From Planctomycetota bacterium (lineage in GTDB: Bacteria > Planctomycetota > Phycisphaerae > Phycisphaerales > Phycisphaeraceae): DNA of 64,000 nucleotides. Below the pieces are notes generated by a model that searched no databases, was not told the origin of the DNA, and saw only the letters and a program-made list of their open reading frames with translations. The stretch covers positions 1-64,000 of the forward strand of contig JAJRXX010000017.1 of the NCBI GenBank assembly GCA_024276075.1, given 5' to 3'. This document shows positions 24,532 to 33,430 of this stretch, piece after piece (within the stretch, counting starts at the first letter, position 1; every line of letters starts with the position of its first letter). Both the position numbers and the translations under genes were made by a program.

Positions 24532-26556
24532 GTGATGTCAGTCAAATCGATTCAGGGCAAATTTTCTATTTGGGCTGGCGCTTGTCTGGTGATGACATGC
24601 GTAGTGGTCATCGGCTTTTCGTCGGTCTCGCTGCGTAGCCGTCAGATCAAAACGGCTGGGGCCCAACTCAACACGTTGGCTCGGGAGCAAGCTGTCCGTG
24701 CGGAGCTTCGCATTCAGGACATGCTGAAGATTACCCAAACACTGGCACAGACTTTGTCCGCGGTTAAAGACGAAGAGGTCTTGTTGGACGTGGGTCGAGA
24801 CGAGATTAACGGCATCCTTCGGATTGTTCTGAATCAGAACCCTCAGGTAACAGGTGTGTTCACGTGTTGGGAGCCCGATGCGTTAGATAATCTAGACGCG
24901 GGTTTCGTGAGCAGTGAAGGGCACGACGCCACGGGACGGTTTATGCCGTATTGGCATAAGGGTGAAGATGGCAGCGACCGTATTAAACCGTTGTCAGAGC
25001 ACGATCCGAAAATATTCGGAGAGTATTACAATCAGACGAAGACGGCGCTACAAGCGGGTATCACAGCGCCTCGCCCGATTTCAAGTGCTGCTGGGGGACT
25101 GACGGCTTCTGTGCTTGTGCCAATCATGTCTGATGGTCAATTCTATGGCATTGTGGGTGTTGAGCTTGATTTGGGGTTTTTCCAGGACCTGGTTGACCAA
25201 GTCGATGCGAATGGGATGGATTCAGGGCGGCTGATCTATGTCGCGCATAACGGCGTGATATTAGGTGTGACTGGTGAGCCTGAACTGGGAGGCGGATTAT
25301 TCGACGACAGCTTTGATCGTTGGTCTGGTCAGGCGGCTGCGGCTCTAACGGGTAAGGAGCTGAATGTCGCACAAGACGGGACGTTTGCGAGTTTTGCCCC
25401 GATCGTGATAGGCGAAAGTGATGCACGCTGGTTTGTCATGAGCAGCGTGTCATCTGCTCAGATAACCGCCCAGGCGACACGGTTGGTGTGGATTCAAATC
25501 GGCGTTGGAGGCGTGTGTGTCATCGTAGCCCTGGTGGTTCTTTATGTGATCGCTCGGCGAATCGCCAGCCCGATCAACCCGCTTGTGGAGCGAGCCGAGG
25601 CGATCGCGGCGGGTGATCTTACGGGTAAGGCGTTGCCCGTAAGGACAGATGACGAGCTGGGGCTGCTTACCGCATCAATTAACAGGATGTCCGAGTCTCT
25701 AAGCGGTGTGGTGGGCCGAGTGGTCGATTCGGCTAATGAGGTGACTAACGCGTCTGCCCAGATTGCTTCCGTGAGTGGAGACATATTACATGGCGCCAAC
25801 GAGCAAGGCAGTCAGATTACAGAGATCGCATCTTCTATTGAAGAGATGTCCGAGTCGATCGTAGACGTGGCGCGGAAGAGCGCGGAAGCAGCGGGGAACG
25901 CCGACGAGTCTGGCCGGGTGGCGAAGAAGGGCGGCGAGGTTGTCAGAAAGACAATCGAAGGGATGTCGGCCATCAACGAAACGGTATCTTCCAGTGCCGC
26001 TTCTGTCCGCGAATTGGGCAAGCGTGTGGAGCAGATCGGCAAGATAATCAATGTGATCAATGATATCGCGGACCAAACCAACCTGCTGGCATTGAATGCG
26101 GCTATCGAAGCCGCTCGGGCGGGTGAGCACGGTCGTGGTTTTGCTGTGGTGGCTGACGAAGTTCGTAAACTAGCGGACCGCACAACCAAGTCGACTGCCG
26201 AGATAGCGGGTTCGATTAAAGAGATTCAACTGGAAACCAAAGAAGCGGTGAGTCGGATGGAGGCCGGTACGGAACAGGTGCAGGTTGGCGTTGGTCTGGC
26301 TACCGACGCGGGCCGGAGCTTGGATGAGATCGTTAAGAACGCTCAGGACGTGGCGGGGATGATCCAATCTATCGCTGCCGCTGCCGAGCAGCAGTCTGCG
26401 GCAAGTGAGATGATCAGCCGTAACGTAGAGTCGGCGTCGGGAGTCACACTCAAGACCACCGAAGGCGCCAACCATGTCGCCCACGCCGCGACGGACCTGT
26501 CAGCGAAGTCCGAGCAACTGCATGCTTTGGTGAATGAATTCAAGACAAGCGCCTAG
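24532..26556 (+). CDS. Methyl-accepting chemotaxis protein with dCache sensor
   Basis: This 674-residue chemoreceptor has a first membrane helix (about 11-32), a periplasmic dCache-like sensor (35-318), a second helix (321-344), HAMP (345-397) and the cytoplasmic signalling coiled coil (400-674). The conserved hairpin tip is [20 protein letters not shown] (near 515-535). It signals to CheA/CheW, which are not in the window. The start is GTG 24532 or ATG 24535. The stop TAG is the first three bases of the repeat at 26554-26679. It lies in an operon with the rhodanese protein. Confidence 0.93.
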   Translation: MMSVKSIQGKFSIWAGACLVMTCVVVIGFSSVSLRSRQIKTAGAQLNTLAREQAVRAELRIQDMLKITQTLAQTLSAVKDEEVLLDVGRDEINGILRIVLNQNPQVTGVFTCWEPDALDNLDAGFVSSEGHDATGRFMPYWHKGEDGSDRIKPLSEHDPKIFGEYYNQTKTALQAGITAPRPISSAAGGLTASVLVPIMSDGQFYGIVGVELDLGFFQDLVDQVDANGMDSGRLIYVAHNGVILGVTGEPELGGGLFDDSFDRWSGQAAAALTGKELNVAQDGTFASFAPIVIGESDARWFVMSSVSSAQITAQATRLVWIQIGVGGVCVIVALVVLYVIARRIASPINPLVERAEAIAAGDLTGKALPVRTDDELGLLTASINRMSESLSGVVGRVVDSANEVTNASAQIASVSGDILHGANEQGSQITEIASSIEEMSESIVDVARKSAEAAGNADESGRVAKKGGEVVRKTIEGMSAINETVSSSAASVRELGKRVEQIGKIINVINDIADQTNLLALNAAIEAARAGEHGRGFAVVADEVRKLADRTTKSTAEIAGSIKEIQLETKEAVSRMEAGTEQVQVGVGLATDAGRSLDEIVKNAQDVAGMIQSIAAAAEQQSAASEMISRNVESASGVTLKTTEGANHVAHAATDLSAKSEQLHALVNEFKTSA

Positions 26557-26679
26557 AGCAACTGGCGTCATTAATCTTCATTGACCGGGTGGCACGGCTT
26601 GCTTGCAAGCCGTGAAATACAGATGTTGGTTACACCTACGATCCAATCAAGATGGGAAATATTGACGCCAGTTGCTCTA
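26554..26679. repeat. Complete TA-element in chemoreceptor stop codon
   Basis: A 126-bp element, TAGAGCAACTGGCGTCA to TGACGCCAGTTGCTCTA, with near-perfect inverted ends. The core holds REP family A (GGGTGGCACGGCTTGCTTGC and its partner arm). Removing it with one TA would leave GCC TAG AAT, restoring a stop at the same codon. Confidence 0.9.
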
Positions 26680-26736
26680 GAATTCACATTAATTGCGCTC
26701 TCTGTGCCATTTAATGTGTCCAAGTCTATAGCAAAA

Positions 26737-26770
26737 CATCCCATGCGGTTCTTTCGAGCCACATGGGATG
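26737..26770 (-). terminator. Intrinsic terminator of porin gene
   Basis: A CATCCCATG/CATGGGATG stem, extended by GG/CC pairs, is followed on the minus strand by TTTTGCT. It lies about 55 bases past the porin stop and could also stop the converging chemoreceptor operon. Confidence 0.6.
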
Positions 26771-26823
26771 CTTTGTTGTAGGTAAAGAATTCTGAGGACT
26801 TGTTTAACAGTCCCTTGTGTTCA

Positions 26824-28263
26824 TCAAAACAGAAGCTGGAACTGTGTCCGAATAGCGAACTGGCCGGTCTCGCCGGCGGTATCTGCCAGCAATCCCAAAC
26901 CACTTGAACTAAAGTTGTCAAGCGAGTTCAGTGCTACAACCAGGTCTGCCGTGAACTTGGACCGGTGTTTATTCAGATAGTAGTTAGCGCCTACAGTTAC
27001 CAGATTCACCTTATGGGTTGAATCCGGATCGATCAACTCCCATCGCAGGAATGGTTCGAGCTTGTCGGGGATGATCATGTACCCACCCTGGATAACCAGG
27101 CCATATGCGTCTATGTCGGAAGCGCCAGCGATTGCGTTGACGTGTAAACCGGTTACTGAGGCGAATAGGTTAGCGCCGTTTGCCTCAATTGAGCCATCGA
27201 CCGTCCAAGACAAAAAGTCGTCGTAGGCGATCGCCGCTCCGGGTGGGTTGAATGCGGGCCCGACCGCAGCGGTTTGACCGTCTCCGCTCTCGCCTGCTTC
27301 GTAATGAATTGCTGCACCGACGAATACAGCTTCGTCTTCGCCCGACCAAGCGGAATAGTCTGTTATCTGGCTCCAGTTGCCCGCGAGCTTTACGTCAGCA
27401 CGAGCGGTCAGAGCGTAGTCGGCTTTGTCATTTTGGAAGTCCTTGGTACCGCCTGCATTGCCAGAACTGTCGCCATCGCTGACGGCAAACGTCAGTTTGG
27501 TGTAATCGTTAGCATCGGTTTTGATCCAGATGCCTTGGATACGTGCGAGCGTAAAGTTGGTATTTACCAACGAACGCTCGACCGCAAGCATCGTCTTGCT
27601 GCTAGACATCTCTTCACGTGTGAACGGGCCTTTGGTTTCTCCGATGTAGACGGTCGTGTCATCCGATATTTTGTAGCCAAAAAATGCACGTTCGAGTTGA
27701 ACCGTTTGGGTGTTACGGTTGATGCGATACTGAAAGGTATAAGTGATCTTCGGCGAACCAATGTGGCCCGCAAAGAATATTCTTGCACGGGCAATCTGGA
27801 ACCCGCCTTCCTCTTCATCGAATCCAGCCGCGGCAGCAGAACTTCTTTCACGGCTATTGTAGATATACCTAAGCTGGGTTTGACCACCGATCTTGAGCAA
27901 GAAGGTGCCGTCTTCGGAACCCATAAAAAAGTTTTTGCCATTATGGCCAGCGGTCATGCCGTTTGCGAGCAGACTGGTGCGGGTGTCCGCGTCAGTTAGC
28001 ACATCGTGTATAAGAGCCTTCACCTCTTGGGCACGTCTTTCATTGAGCCATGTGTCGGAAGACTCATCTCGCAAACGGGCTACTTCATCTCTGAGAGCCT
28101 GTATGGTTTCGTTTGTCTTTTGGAGCTCAGCAACCTGTGCTTGAAGAGCGCTGATCTGTGCGGTCATATCTGGGTTTGTGCTCTCACCGCCAAATGCCGG
28201 TGCCACAATCCTCAAGCATAAAAGCCCGACAGTCAATCTAGTCGTTTGTTTTAGATTCATCAC
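26824..28263 (-). CDS. Phosphate-selective porin O/P-like outer membrane protein
   Basis: This 479-residue protein has a signal peptide (to about 26), a short N-terminal coiled coil (about 33-70, QISALQAQVAELQKTNETIQ) and a beta-barrel typical of OprO/OprP-like porins, ending in QFQLLF with the terminal Phe needed for barrel assembly. Family motifs include FQIARARIFFAGHIGSPKIT and EDGTFLLKIGGQTQLRYIY. It would form an anion- or phosphate-permeable trimer in the outer membrane. It converges with the rhodanese/chemoreceptor operon. The second Met may be the true start. Confidence 0.88.
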   Translation of the reverse strand: MMNLKQTTRLTVGLLCLRIVAPAFGGESTNPDMTAQISALQAQVAELQKTNETIQALRDEVARLRDESSDTWLNERRAQEVKALIHDVLTDADTRTSLLANGMTAGHNGKNFFMGSEDGTFLLKIGGQTQLRYIYNSRERSSAAAAGFDEEEGGFQIARARIFFAGHIGSPKITYTFQYRINRNTQTVQLERAFFGYKISDDTTVYIGETKGPFTREEMSSSKTMLAVERSLVNTNFTLARIQGIWIKTDANDYTKLTFAVSDGDSSGNAGGTKDFQNDKADYALTARADVKLAGNWSQITDYSAWSGEDEAVFVGAAIHYEAGESGDGQTAAVGPAFNPPGAAIAYDDFLSWTVDGSIEANGANLFASVTGLHVNAIAGASDIDAYGLVIQGGYMIIPDKLEPFLRWELIDPDSTHKVNLVTVGANYYLNKHRSKFTADLVVALNSLDNFSSSGLGLLADTAGETGQFAIRTQFQLLF

Positions 28264-28389
28264 TGTTTGAGGGTCCTTATTTTCTAAGTGAGAGTTGGTT
28301 ACAACTAATCTTGTTAGATAGCCAAGCCATGAATTTAATTTAGCTAACAGTTAACATCGACGGATTCAACATTTAACAATTAATTAATC

Positions 28390-28516
28390 TAGAGCAACTT
28401 GCATAAATAACCGCCTAGCTTGTTGACCGATCGGGTGCCACTGGAGGATTTCGCGCCAGGGCGAAACACCATGTGAACCCTTGTGAACAGGGGCAAAAAT
28501 TGCGCAAGTTGTTCTA
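28390..28516. repeat. TA-element with a different core
   Basis: The ends are TAGAGCAACTTGCATAA and TTGCGCAAGTTGTTCTA. The core holds GGGTGCCACTGG and a TTTCGC..GCGAAA hairpin, unlike family A. It is in the 870-bp gene-free stretch 28264-29130. Confidence 0.75.
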
Positions 28517-28599
28517 ACGTAAAGTCGGGATGCTCAGTCTCGTCAGCCGCCCCTGTCTGCCCCCGGTTGTGAGCCACCCGTTAGTTCAGACTTTGGATC

Positions 28600-28935
28600 G
28601 CTGTTGGCTGTCGCAGCCTGGCGGGCTGAGGCAGAGAGTTTGACATCACCACTCGCACAGCCGTTACAGGTGGTATATTCGTCATAATGCAATGCGGTGG
28701 GTCACGGCGCCGAGGCTGAGGCGCGTGTACAGCCCTGATTTCGTGTCGAGCCTCGGATTTCGATAGCAGCCGATGCGGTCAATTCGACCTCAATGAGCGG
28801 TTATAGGGTTTGGAGCCCATGCGTTTGCGTGGTGTTTTTACGAGAAATTTCTGTCGGCGGGAAGAACTATCGTCTCGCCGTTGTTAGTCGTGGTGGTAAG
28901 AATGCTTTCGTGCATGTTGTCTAACCTGATAAGAG
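28600..28935. other. Gene-free stretch with possible structured RNA
   Basis: No open frame here looks coding. A stem CCGAGGCT (28710-28717) with AGCCTCGG (28749-28756) and smaller hairpins stand out. No promoter or terminator is convincing. It may be a small RNA, or degenerate sequence. Confidence 0.25.
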
Positions 28936-28937
28936 AC

Positions 28938-29115
28938 TAAGAGCGCCTCACAAAATGAACTCCAACCAAGCCGATATTTTCTTTCGACCACCACAACGAG
29001 CCACGATCGTCGGGGAGCGGGCATTTGTTCTACCCCCTCTCCCTGCCAGGGAGAGGGCCGGGGTGAGGGTCGAGTCAATGACAACCATCCCGCACCCATT
29101 TTGTTAGACGCTCTA
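28938..29115. repeat. TA-element with nested CCCTCTCCC hairpin
   Basis: The ends are TAAGAGCGCCTCACAAAATG and CATTTTGTTAGACGCTCTAA. The core has ACGAGCCACGATCGTCGGGG, followed at 29031-29069 by a separate widespread bacterial palindrome (CCCTCTCCC TGCCA GGGAGAGGG then GGGTGAGGG). It ends 15 bases before the start of the next gene. Confidence 0.75.
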
Positions 29116-29130
29116 AGAGAGGACTCGACC

Positions 29131-30753
29131 ATGTCAGCCAAGGTGACAGCCAGCCGAGCAGCGATCTGTGTGAAACGGATATCGATCTTCGTGATCGTGG
29201 CGGGCCTGTTTGTGTTGCTGTGGGCGCTGCCGACGGATCGCGCGGTCGGCGCGTTTATTAATTGGGTCGAGGGCCTGGGCTTCTGGGCGCCGGTGATCTT
29301 CGGGTTTGGTTACGTGGTGGCGGCGGTGCTGTTCGTGCCGGGCTCGGCGCTGACACTGGCGTCGGGAGCGGTGTTCGGGCTGTTCTGGGGGACGGTGACG
29401 GTTTCGATTGCCTCGACCACAGCCGCGGGACTGTCGTTTCTGATCGCTCGGTATCTGGCACGTGACGCTGTGGAAAAAAAAGCACAGCACAACAAACGGT
29501 TCAACGCCATCGATAAGGCGATTGGTCAGCGTGGATGGAAGATTATCGCGCTATTGCGGCTGTCGCCAGCGATGCCGTTTAGCATAGGCAATTACTTGTT
29601 CGGCCTGACCGCGATCCCCTTTTGGCCGTACGTCACGGCCAGTTGGGCGGCGATGCTCCCGGGTACGTTTCTGTACGTCTACCTGGGCTATATCGCGCAG
29701 GCCGCGGCTGGCGGGGGTCAGACTCAGCGCGGCGCGGGGCAGTGGGCGCTGCTGATCGTCGGTTTGCTGGCGACCGTGATCGTTACCGTATATGTCACGC
29801 AGATTGCCCGAAAAGCGATCAAGCAGCAGACCGACCTGGACCAGGAGCCAAAAACCATGCCGCAAGAAACCGATTCTCAAACACCCAACACAACCAATCA
29901 GTGCACCGGTTGGCCTCGGGATACCGTAATGACGCTCGTGCTGGCACTGTTCGTGACGATGGGCGCAGCCTGTGCATACCTTAACCGCGGAGCGTTGCGG
30001 GGCTTGTTTGGTCCGCCGACGGTGACGCTTGCCGAGACCTATCAGGACAAGCCCGGTGGCCCACGGTTTGACCACTCACTTTTTCAGCGTGTGGTTAGCA
30101 CACATGTCGACGCCGATGGCTGGGTCGACTACGCCCGTCTCAAGCAAAATTCCGACGACCTGGATCGATACATTGCCACACTCGCCGACGCGCCGTTCGA
30201 CAAGCTCGGCCGTGACGAGAAGCTTACCCTGCTGATCAACGCCTACAACGCATTCACACTCCGGCTGATCCTCGACCATTACCCCATCAAGTCGATCAAG
30301 GACATCCCGTCGGCAAAGCGGTGGGATGCTGTCAGATGGCGCGTCGGGTCGTATACCTGGAGCCTCAACCAGATTGAGCACGAACAGGTTCGACCCCATT
30401 TTACGGAGCCACGCATCCACTTCGCACTGGTCTGCGCAGCCGTGGGTTGTCCGCCGCTACGCAACGAAGCGTACGCCAGCGATCGCCTCGACCAGCAACT
30501 CGAAGACCAAGTCCGGTACGCGCACAGCCACGATCGCTGGTTGCGTTACTCGCCCGATCAGCCCGGTACCGTGTCCCTGACGAGCCTGTACAACTGGTAC
30601 GGCAGCGATTTTGAACAGGTCGCCGGCTCGGTAATCGACTTCGCGGCGAGGTATTCGACCCAACTACGCGCCGAACTCGATGCCGGGCGCACCCCGACGG
30701 TCAAGTGGCTCGATTATGACTGGTCTCTCAATAGCAAGGAGAACAAACAGTGA
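29131..30753 (+). CDS. TVP38/TMEM64 membrane domain fused to DUF547
   Basis: This 540-residue protein combines two normally separate families. Residues about 10-230 form a VTT (DedA-like) membrane domain with the FVPGSALTLASGAVFG and FSIGNYLFGLT segments. A linker and one further membrane helix (about 265-288) follow. Residues about 310-535 are DUF547 (SLFQRVVSTHVDADGWVDYA, LLINAYNAFTLRLIL, FALVCAAVGCPPL), probably periplasmic. ATG 29131 has an AGAGAGGA ribosome site; the in-frame ATG further up lies in the repeat. Its stop overlaps the next start by four bases. The function is unknown, perhaps membrane lipid or metal handling linked to the flavoprotein. Confidence 0.85.
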   Translation: MSAKVTASRAAICVKRISIFVIVAGLFVLLWALPTDRAVGAFINWVEGLGFWAPVIFGFGYVVAAVLFVPGSALTLASGAVFGLFWGTVTVSIASTTAAGLSFLIARYLARDAVEKKAQHNKRFNAIDKAIGQRGWKIIALLRLSPAMPFSIGNYLFGLTAIPFWPYVTASWAAMLPGTFLYVYLGYIAQAAAGGGQTQRGAGQWALLIVGLLATVIVTVYVTQIARKAIKQQTDLDQEPKTMPQETDSQTPNTTNQCTGWPRDTVMTLVLALFVTMGAACAYLNRGALRGLFGPPTVTLAETYQDKPGGPRFDHSLFQRVVSTHVDADGWVDYARLKQNSDDLDRYIATLADAPFDKLGRDEKLTLLINAYNAFTLRLILDHYPIKSIKDIPSAKRWDAVRWRVGSYTWSLNQIEHEQVRPHFTEPRIHFALVCAAVGCPPLRNEAYASDRLDQQLEDQVRYAHSHDRWLRYSPDQPGTVSLTSLYNWYGSDFEQVAGSVIDFAARYSTQLRAELDAGRTPTVKWLDYDWSLNSKENKQ

Positions 30754-32297
30754 GTCAAGTTTCGCAGGCCAGCAAAATTATTGAGCAGATACCAGCCGTA
30801 TTACCGTTCGACGAACACAACGAGCAGCTCCTGGCCAACGGCCACCCGTCCGATTGGGTTAACCCCGATCCCGCCAAGCGGTATAACCTAGTCGTGATCG
30901 GTGCCGGTACCGCCGGGCTGGTGGTCGCCGCCGGGGCAGCGGGGCTGGGTGCCAAGGTCGCATTGGTCGAGCGGAGCCTGATGGGCGGCGATTGCCTGAA
31001 CGTTGGTTGCGTGCCGTCGAAGGCGTTGATCCGTTGCGCAAAGGCCTACGCCGAGGTGCGCGACGTAGGCGAATTCGGCGTGCGTGTGCCCGACGGCGTG
31101 TCGGTCGACTTTCCCGTCATTATGGAACGCATGCGCCGCCTCCGTGCCGGGATCAGCCCGCACGATTCGGTGGCACGGTTTAGCGAATTGGGCATCGACG
31201 TCTTCCTGGGTCAGGCAAAGTTCGCCAGCCGCGACACCGTCGAGGTGGGGGGCAAGACCCTGCGGTTTGCCCGAGCGGTGATCGCCACGGGTGCGCGCGC
31301 CGCGGCGCCCCCGATCAAGGGCCTCGATACCATTGATTACCTCACAAACGAAACGGTCTTCTCGCTCACCGAACTGCCCAAGCGGTTGGCGGTGATCGGC
31401 GCGGGTCCGATCGGTTGTGAAATGGCGCAGAGCTTCGCGCGGTTTGGTAGCGAGGTTTACCTGATCGAGTCGATGCACGGGATCATGCCCAACGAGGACC
31501 CCGATATGGCCGGTGTGGTCAAGAAAGCCATGGATGCCGACGGCGTCAAACTCCTGTGCTGCGGCAAGCACCTGAACATCAGCCAAACCGACGGCGGCAA
31601 AAAGCTATCCGTCGACTCACACGGCAACCACTACGATGTGATCGTGGACCAAGTCCTCGTCGGCGTCGGTAGGGCACCGAACGTCGATGGGTTGAACCTC
31701 GAAGGCGTCGGCGTGCAATTCGACAAGACCGGCGTCAAGGTCAACGACCACCTCCAGACGACCAATCCAAAAATCTACGCCGCCGGCGACATCTGTTTCC
31801 CCTATAAGTTCACGCACACCGCCGACGCCATGGCCAGGATCGTGATTCAGAACGCGCTGTTCTTTGGCCGAGCCAAGACCAGCACGCTGACCATACCCTG
31901 GTGCACCTACACCGACCCCCAGGTCGCACACGTGGGCATCTACGAAAAAAACGCCAAGGAAAAGGGCATCGCGATCGACACGATCCAGATCGACATGTCC
32001 ACCGTCGACCGTGCGATCTTAGACGGCGAAACCCAGGGGCTGCTAAAGGTGCATCTGAAGAAGGGCAGCGACCAGATACTGGGTGCCTCGTTGGTGGCGC
32101 GACACGCGGGTGACATGATCTCCGAGATGACGTTGGCCATGGTCGCCGGCGCGGGGCTGGGCACGTTGGCAAAGACGATCCACCCGTACCCGACGCAGGC
32201 GGAGGTCTTCAAAAAAGCCGCCGACGCCTACAGCCGTACGCGGCTCACGCCGTTTGTCAAGAAACTGTTCAATACAATCCTCGCGCTACGGCGGTGA
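30750..32297 (+). CDS. Mercuric-reductase-like flavoprotein disulfide oxidoreductase
   Basis: This 515-residue protein belongs to the class I pyridine nucleotide-disulfide oxidoreductases. The FAD motif is GAGTAG (51-56), the redox disulfide is C82-LNVG-C87 in GDCLNVGCVPSK, the NAD(P) motif is GAGPIGCEMAQ and the second FAD motif is AAGDICFPYKF. The C-terminal dimerisation domain has HPYPTQAEVFKKA, with the essential His. It lacks the N-terminal HMA domain and C-terminal CC pair of true mercuric reductases, so mercury reduction is unlikely. It is coupled to the TVP38-DUF547 gene (ATGA overlap), a pairing known from other bacteria. Confidence 0.88.
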   Translation: MSQVSQASKIIEQIPAVLPFDEHNEQLLANGHPSDWVNPDPAKRYNLVVIGAGTAGLVVAAGAAGLGAKVALVERSLMGGDCLNVGCVPSKALIRCAKAYAEVRDVGEFGVRVPDGVSVDFPVIMERMRRLRAGISPHDSVARFSELGIDVFLGQAKFASRDTVEVGGKTLRFARAVIATGARAAAPPIKGLDTIDYLTNETVFSLTELPKRLAVIGAGPIGCEMAQSFARFGSEVYLIESMHGIMPNEDPDMAGVVKKAMDADGVKLLCCGKHLNISQTDGGKKLSVDSHGNHYDVIVDQVLVGVGRAPNVDGLNLEGVGVQFDKTGVKVNDHLQTTNPKIYAAGDICFPYKFTHTADAMARIVIQNALFFGRAKTSTLTIPWCTYTDPQVAHVGIYEKNAKEKGIAIDTIQIDMSTVDRAILDGETQGLLKVHLKKGSDQILGASLVARHAGDMISEMTLAMVAGAGLGTLAKTIHPYPTQAEVFKKAADAYSRTRLTPFVKKLFNTILALRR

Positions 32298-32680
32298 GCT
32301 TTTGTCGATGACTATCAGTTCATGTTTTTTTGCCAATAGATATTAAACCATACACTTCCACCAAATCCGTTACAGGATCAAGTGTCTGTTTTTATCGCCG
32401 TTGTAGATAACGGCCGGATGAATGAAAAAGGTTGATCGCGAGCGATCCAAGACAAATAGGTCAGCAAACACATAGGTAGAAGTACCCATCGGATTGTTAA
32501 GTTAGGAAAGATTGAACAACTTAAGCTGTTATGAAGGGGCAAAAAATGACATAAAAATTATCAACAATCAAACAAAAAAACTATGCAAAGGTTACTAGTG
32601 GCGTTAAAATGCTTGCTTGTCGTTTCATGTCTCAAAACAGTTTTCTCTAAATCTAAAAATGAAATAAAAGGAGGCAGGGT
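32298..32680. other. AT-rich gene-free stretch
   Basis: No coding frame is supported. The AT-rich sequence probably contains the promoter and leader of the PEP-CTERM gene. A strong AGGAGG lies at 32669-32674. Confidence 0.5.
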
Positions 32681-33376
32681 GTGTTGCAAAGAGGGAATAA
32701 AATTTGGAGCGTGTGTTTTTATGTTTTTGTGTTGATAAGCTTTGGATTGGCGCCATTGTCGGTAGACGCGGTAACCATTACCGATGGATTTACTTTTTCC
32801 GTAGCGAGTGATTTTGGCCCCAATACTGGGACCCATTTTCATTCTAGTACCGGAGGCGATTTTGGTAATCCTGCTGGAATAGCTGAGGTCGGAGAGTATT
32901 TTACTGAGCGAGTTCGCGGACTTTCAGAATATAACCTGGCCGGGTTGGTTGCGGGACCAGCTTTCGTAACCTTTGATGTGTTGGATAACAAGGGGCTATT
33001 CTTTCAGGAAAATGATTTTCCGTTTATCGGAAATATCAATATCGTTGCCTATACTGGAAACCAAGCTGAAGATTTATCCGATTTTGAAGCGGTGACAATT
33101 GGCAGCGTTGCAACACTCAGCACCTCATCGCTTGCTGTCGGTAATGTATTAAGCTTCGATATCACGACAATCTATAATAATGCGTTGACAAATGGCTTAA
33201 CATCACTAGGCATCCGATTACAAGTCGATGCGGCAACGAATCCCCAAGGGGGAGCGTTACAGTTCAATATGTTTCGCTTGACCTCGACAGATGATACAGT
33301 TGTCCCGGAACCGATGACACTAAGTTTGATTAGTCTTGGAGTGTTGGGTATGGCCACACGTCGTCGTGTAATGTAA
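32681..33376 (+). CDS. PEP-CTERM anchored secreted protein
   Basis: This 231-residue protein has an N-terminal signal peptide (to about 29) and a C-terminal PEP-CTERM sorting signal: VPEPMTLSLISLGVLGM then TRRRVM. The signal is cut and processed by exosortase at the cell envelope. The middle is a beta-rich, Gly/Asn/Thr-rich domain with no cysteine and no enzyme motif. It starts with GTG 32681 or TTG 32684, six or nine bases after AGGAGG. A role in surface or exopolysaccharide matrix is general to the family. Confidence 0.85.
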   Translation: MLQRGNKIWSVCFYVFVLISFGLAPLSVDAVTITDGFTFSVASDFGPNTGTHFHSSTGGDFGNPAGIAEVGEYFTERVRGLSEYNLAGLVAGPAFVTFDVLDNKGLFFQENDFPFIGNINIVAYTGNQAEDLSDFEAVTIGSVATLSTSSLAVGNVLSFDITTIYNNALTNGLTSLGIRLQVDAATNPQGGALQFNMFRLTSTDDTVVPEPMTLSLISLGVLGMATRRRVM

Positions 33377-33384
33377 TTTGTTTA

Positions 33385-33426
33385 GGGGTTATCCTAGGAA
33401 TTCATGCAAATTCCTAGGACAGCCCC
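33385..33426. terminator. Long hairpin between convergent genes
   Basis: The stem TCCTAGGAATT/AATTCCTAGGA is extended outward to GGGG/CCCC, with a six-base loop. There is no U-tract on either strand. It sits between two converging genes and likely ends transcription from both. Confidence 0.5.
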
Positions 33427-33430
33427 ATAT

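Noticed and set aside
30750-32297. True mercuric reductase
   Set aside because: It lacks the N-terminal metal-binding domain and the C-terminal Cys pair, and no mer genes are nearby.
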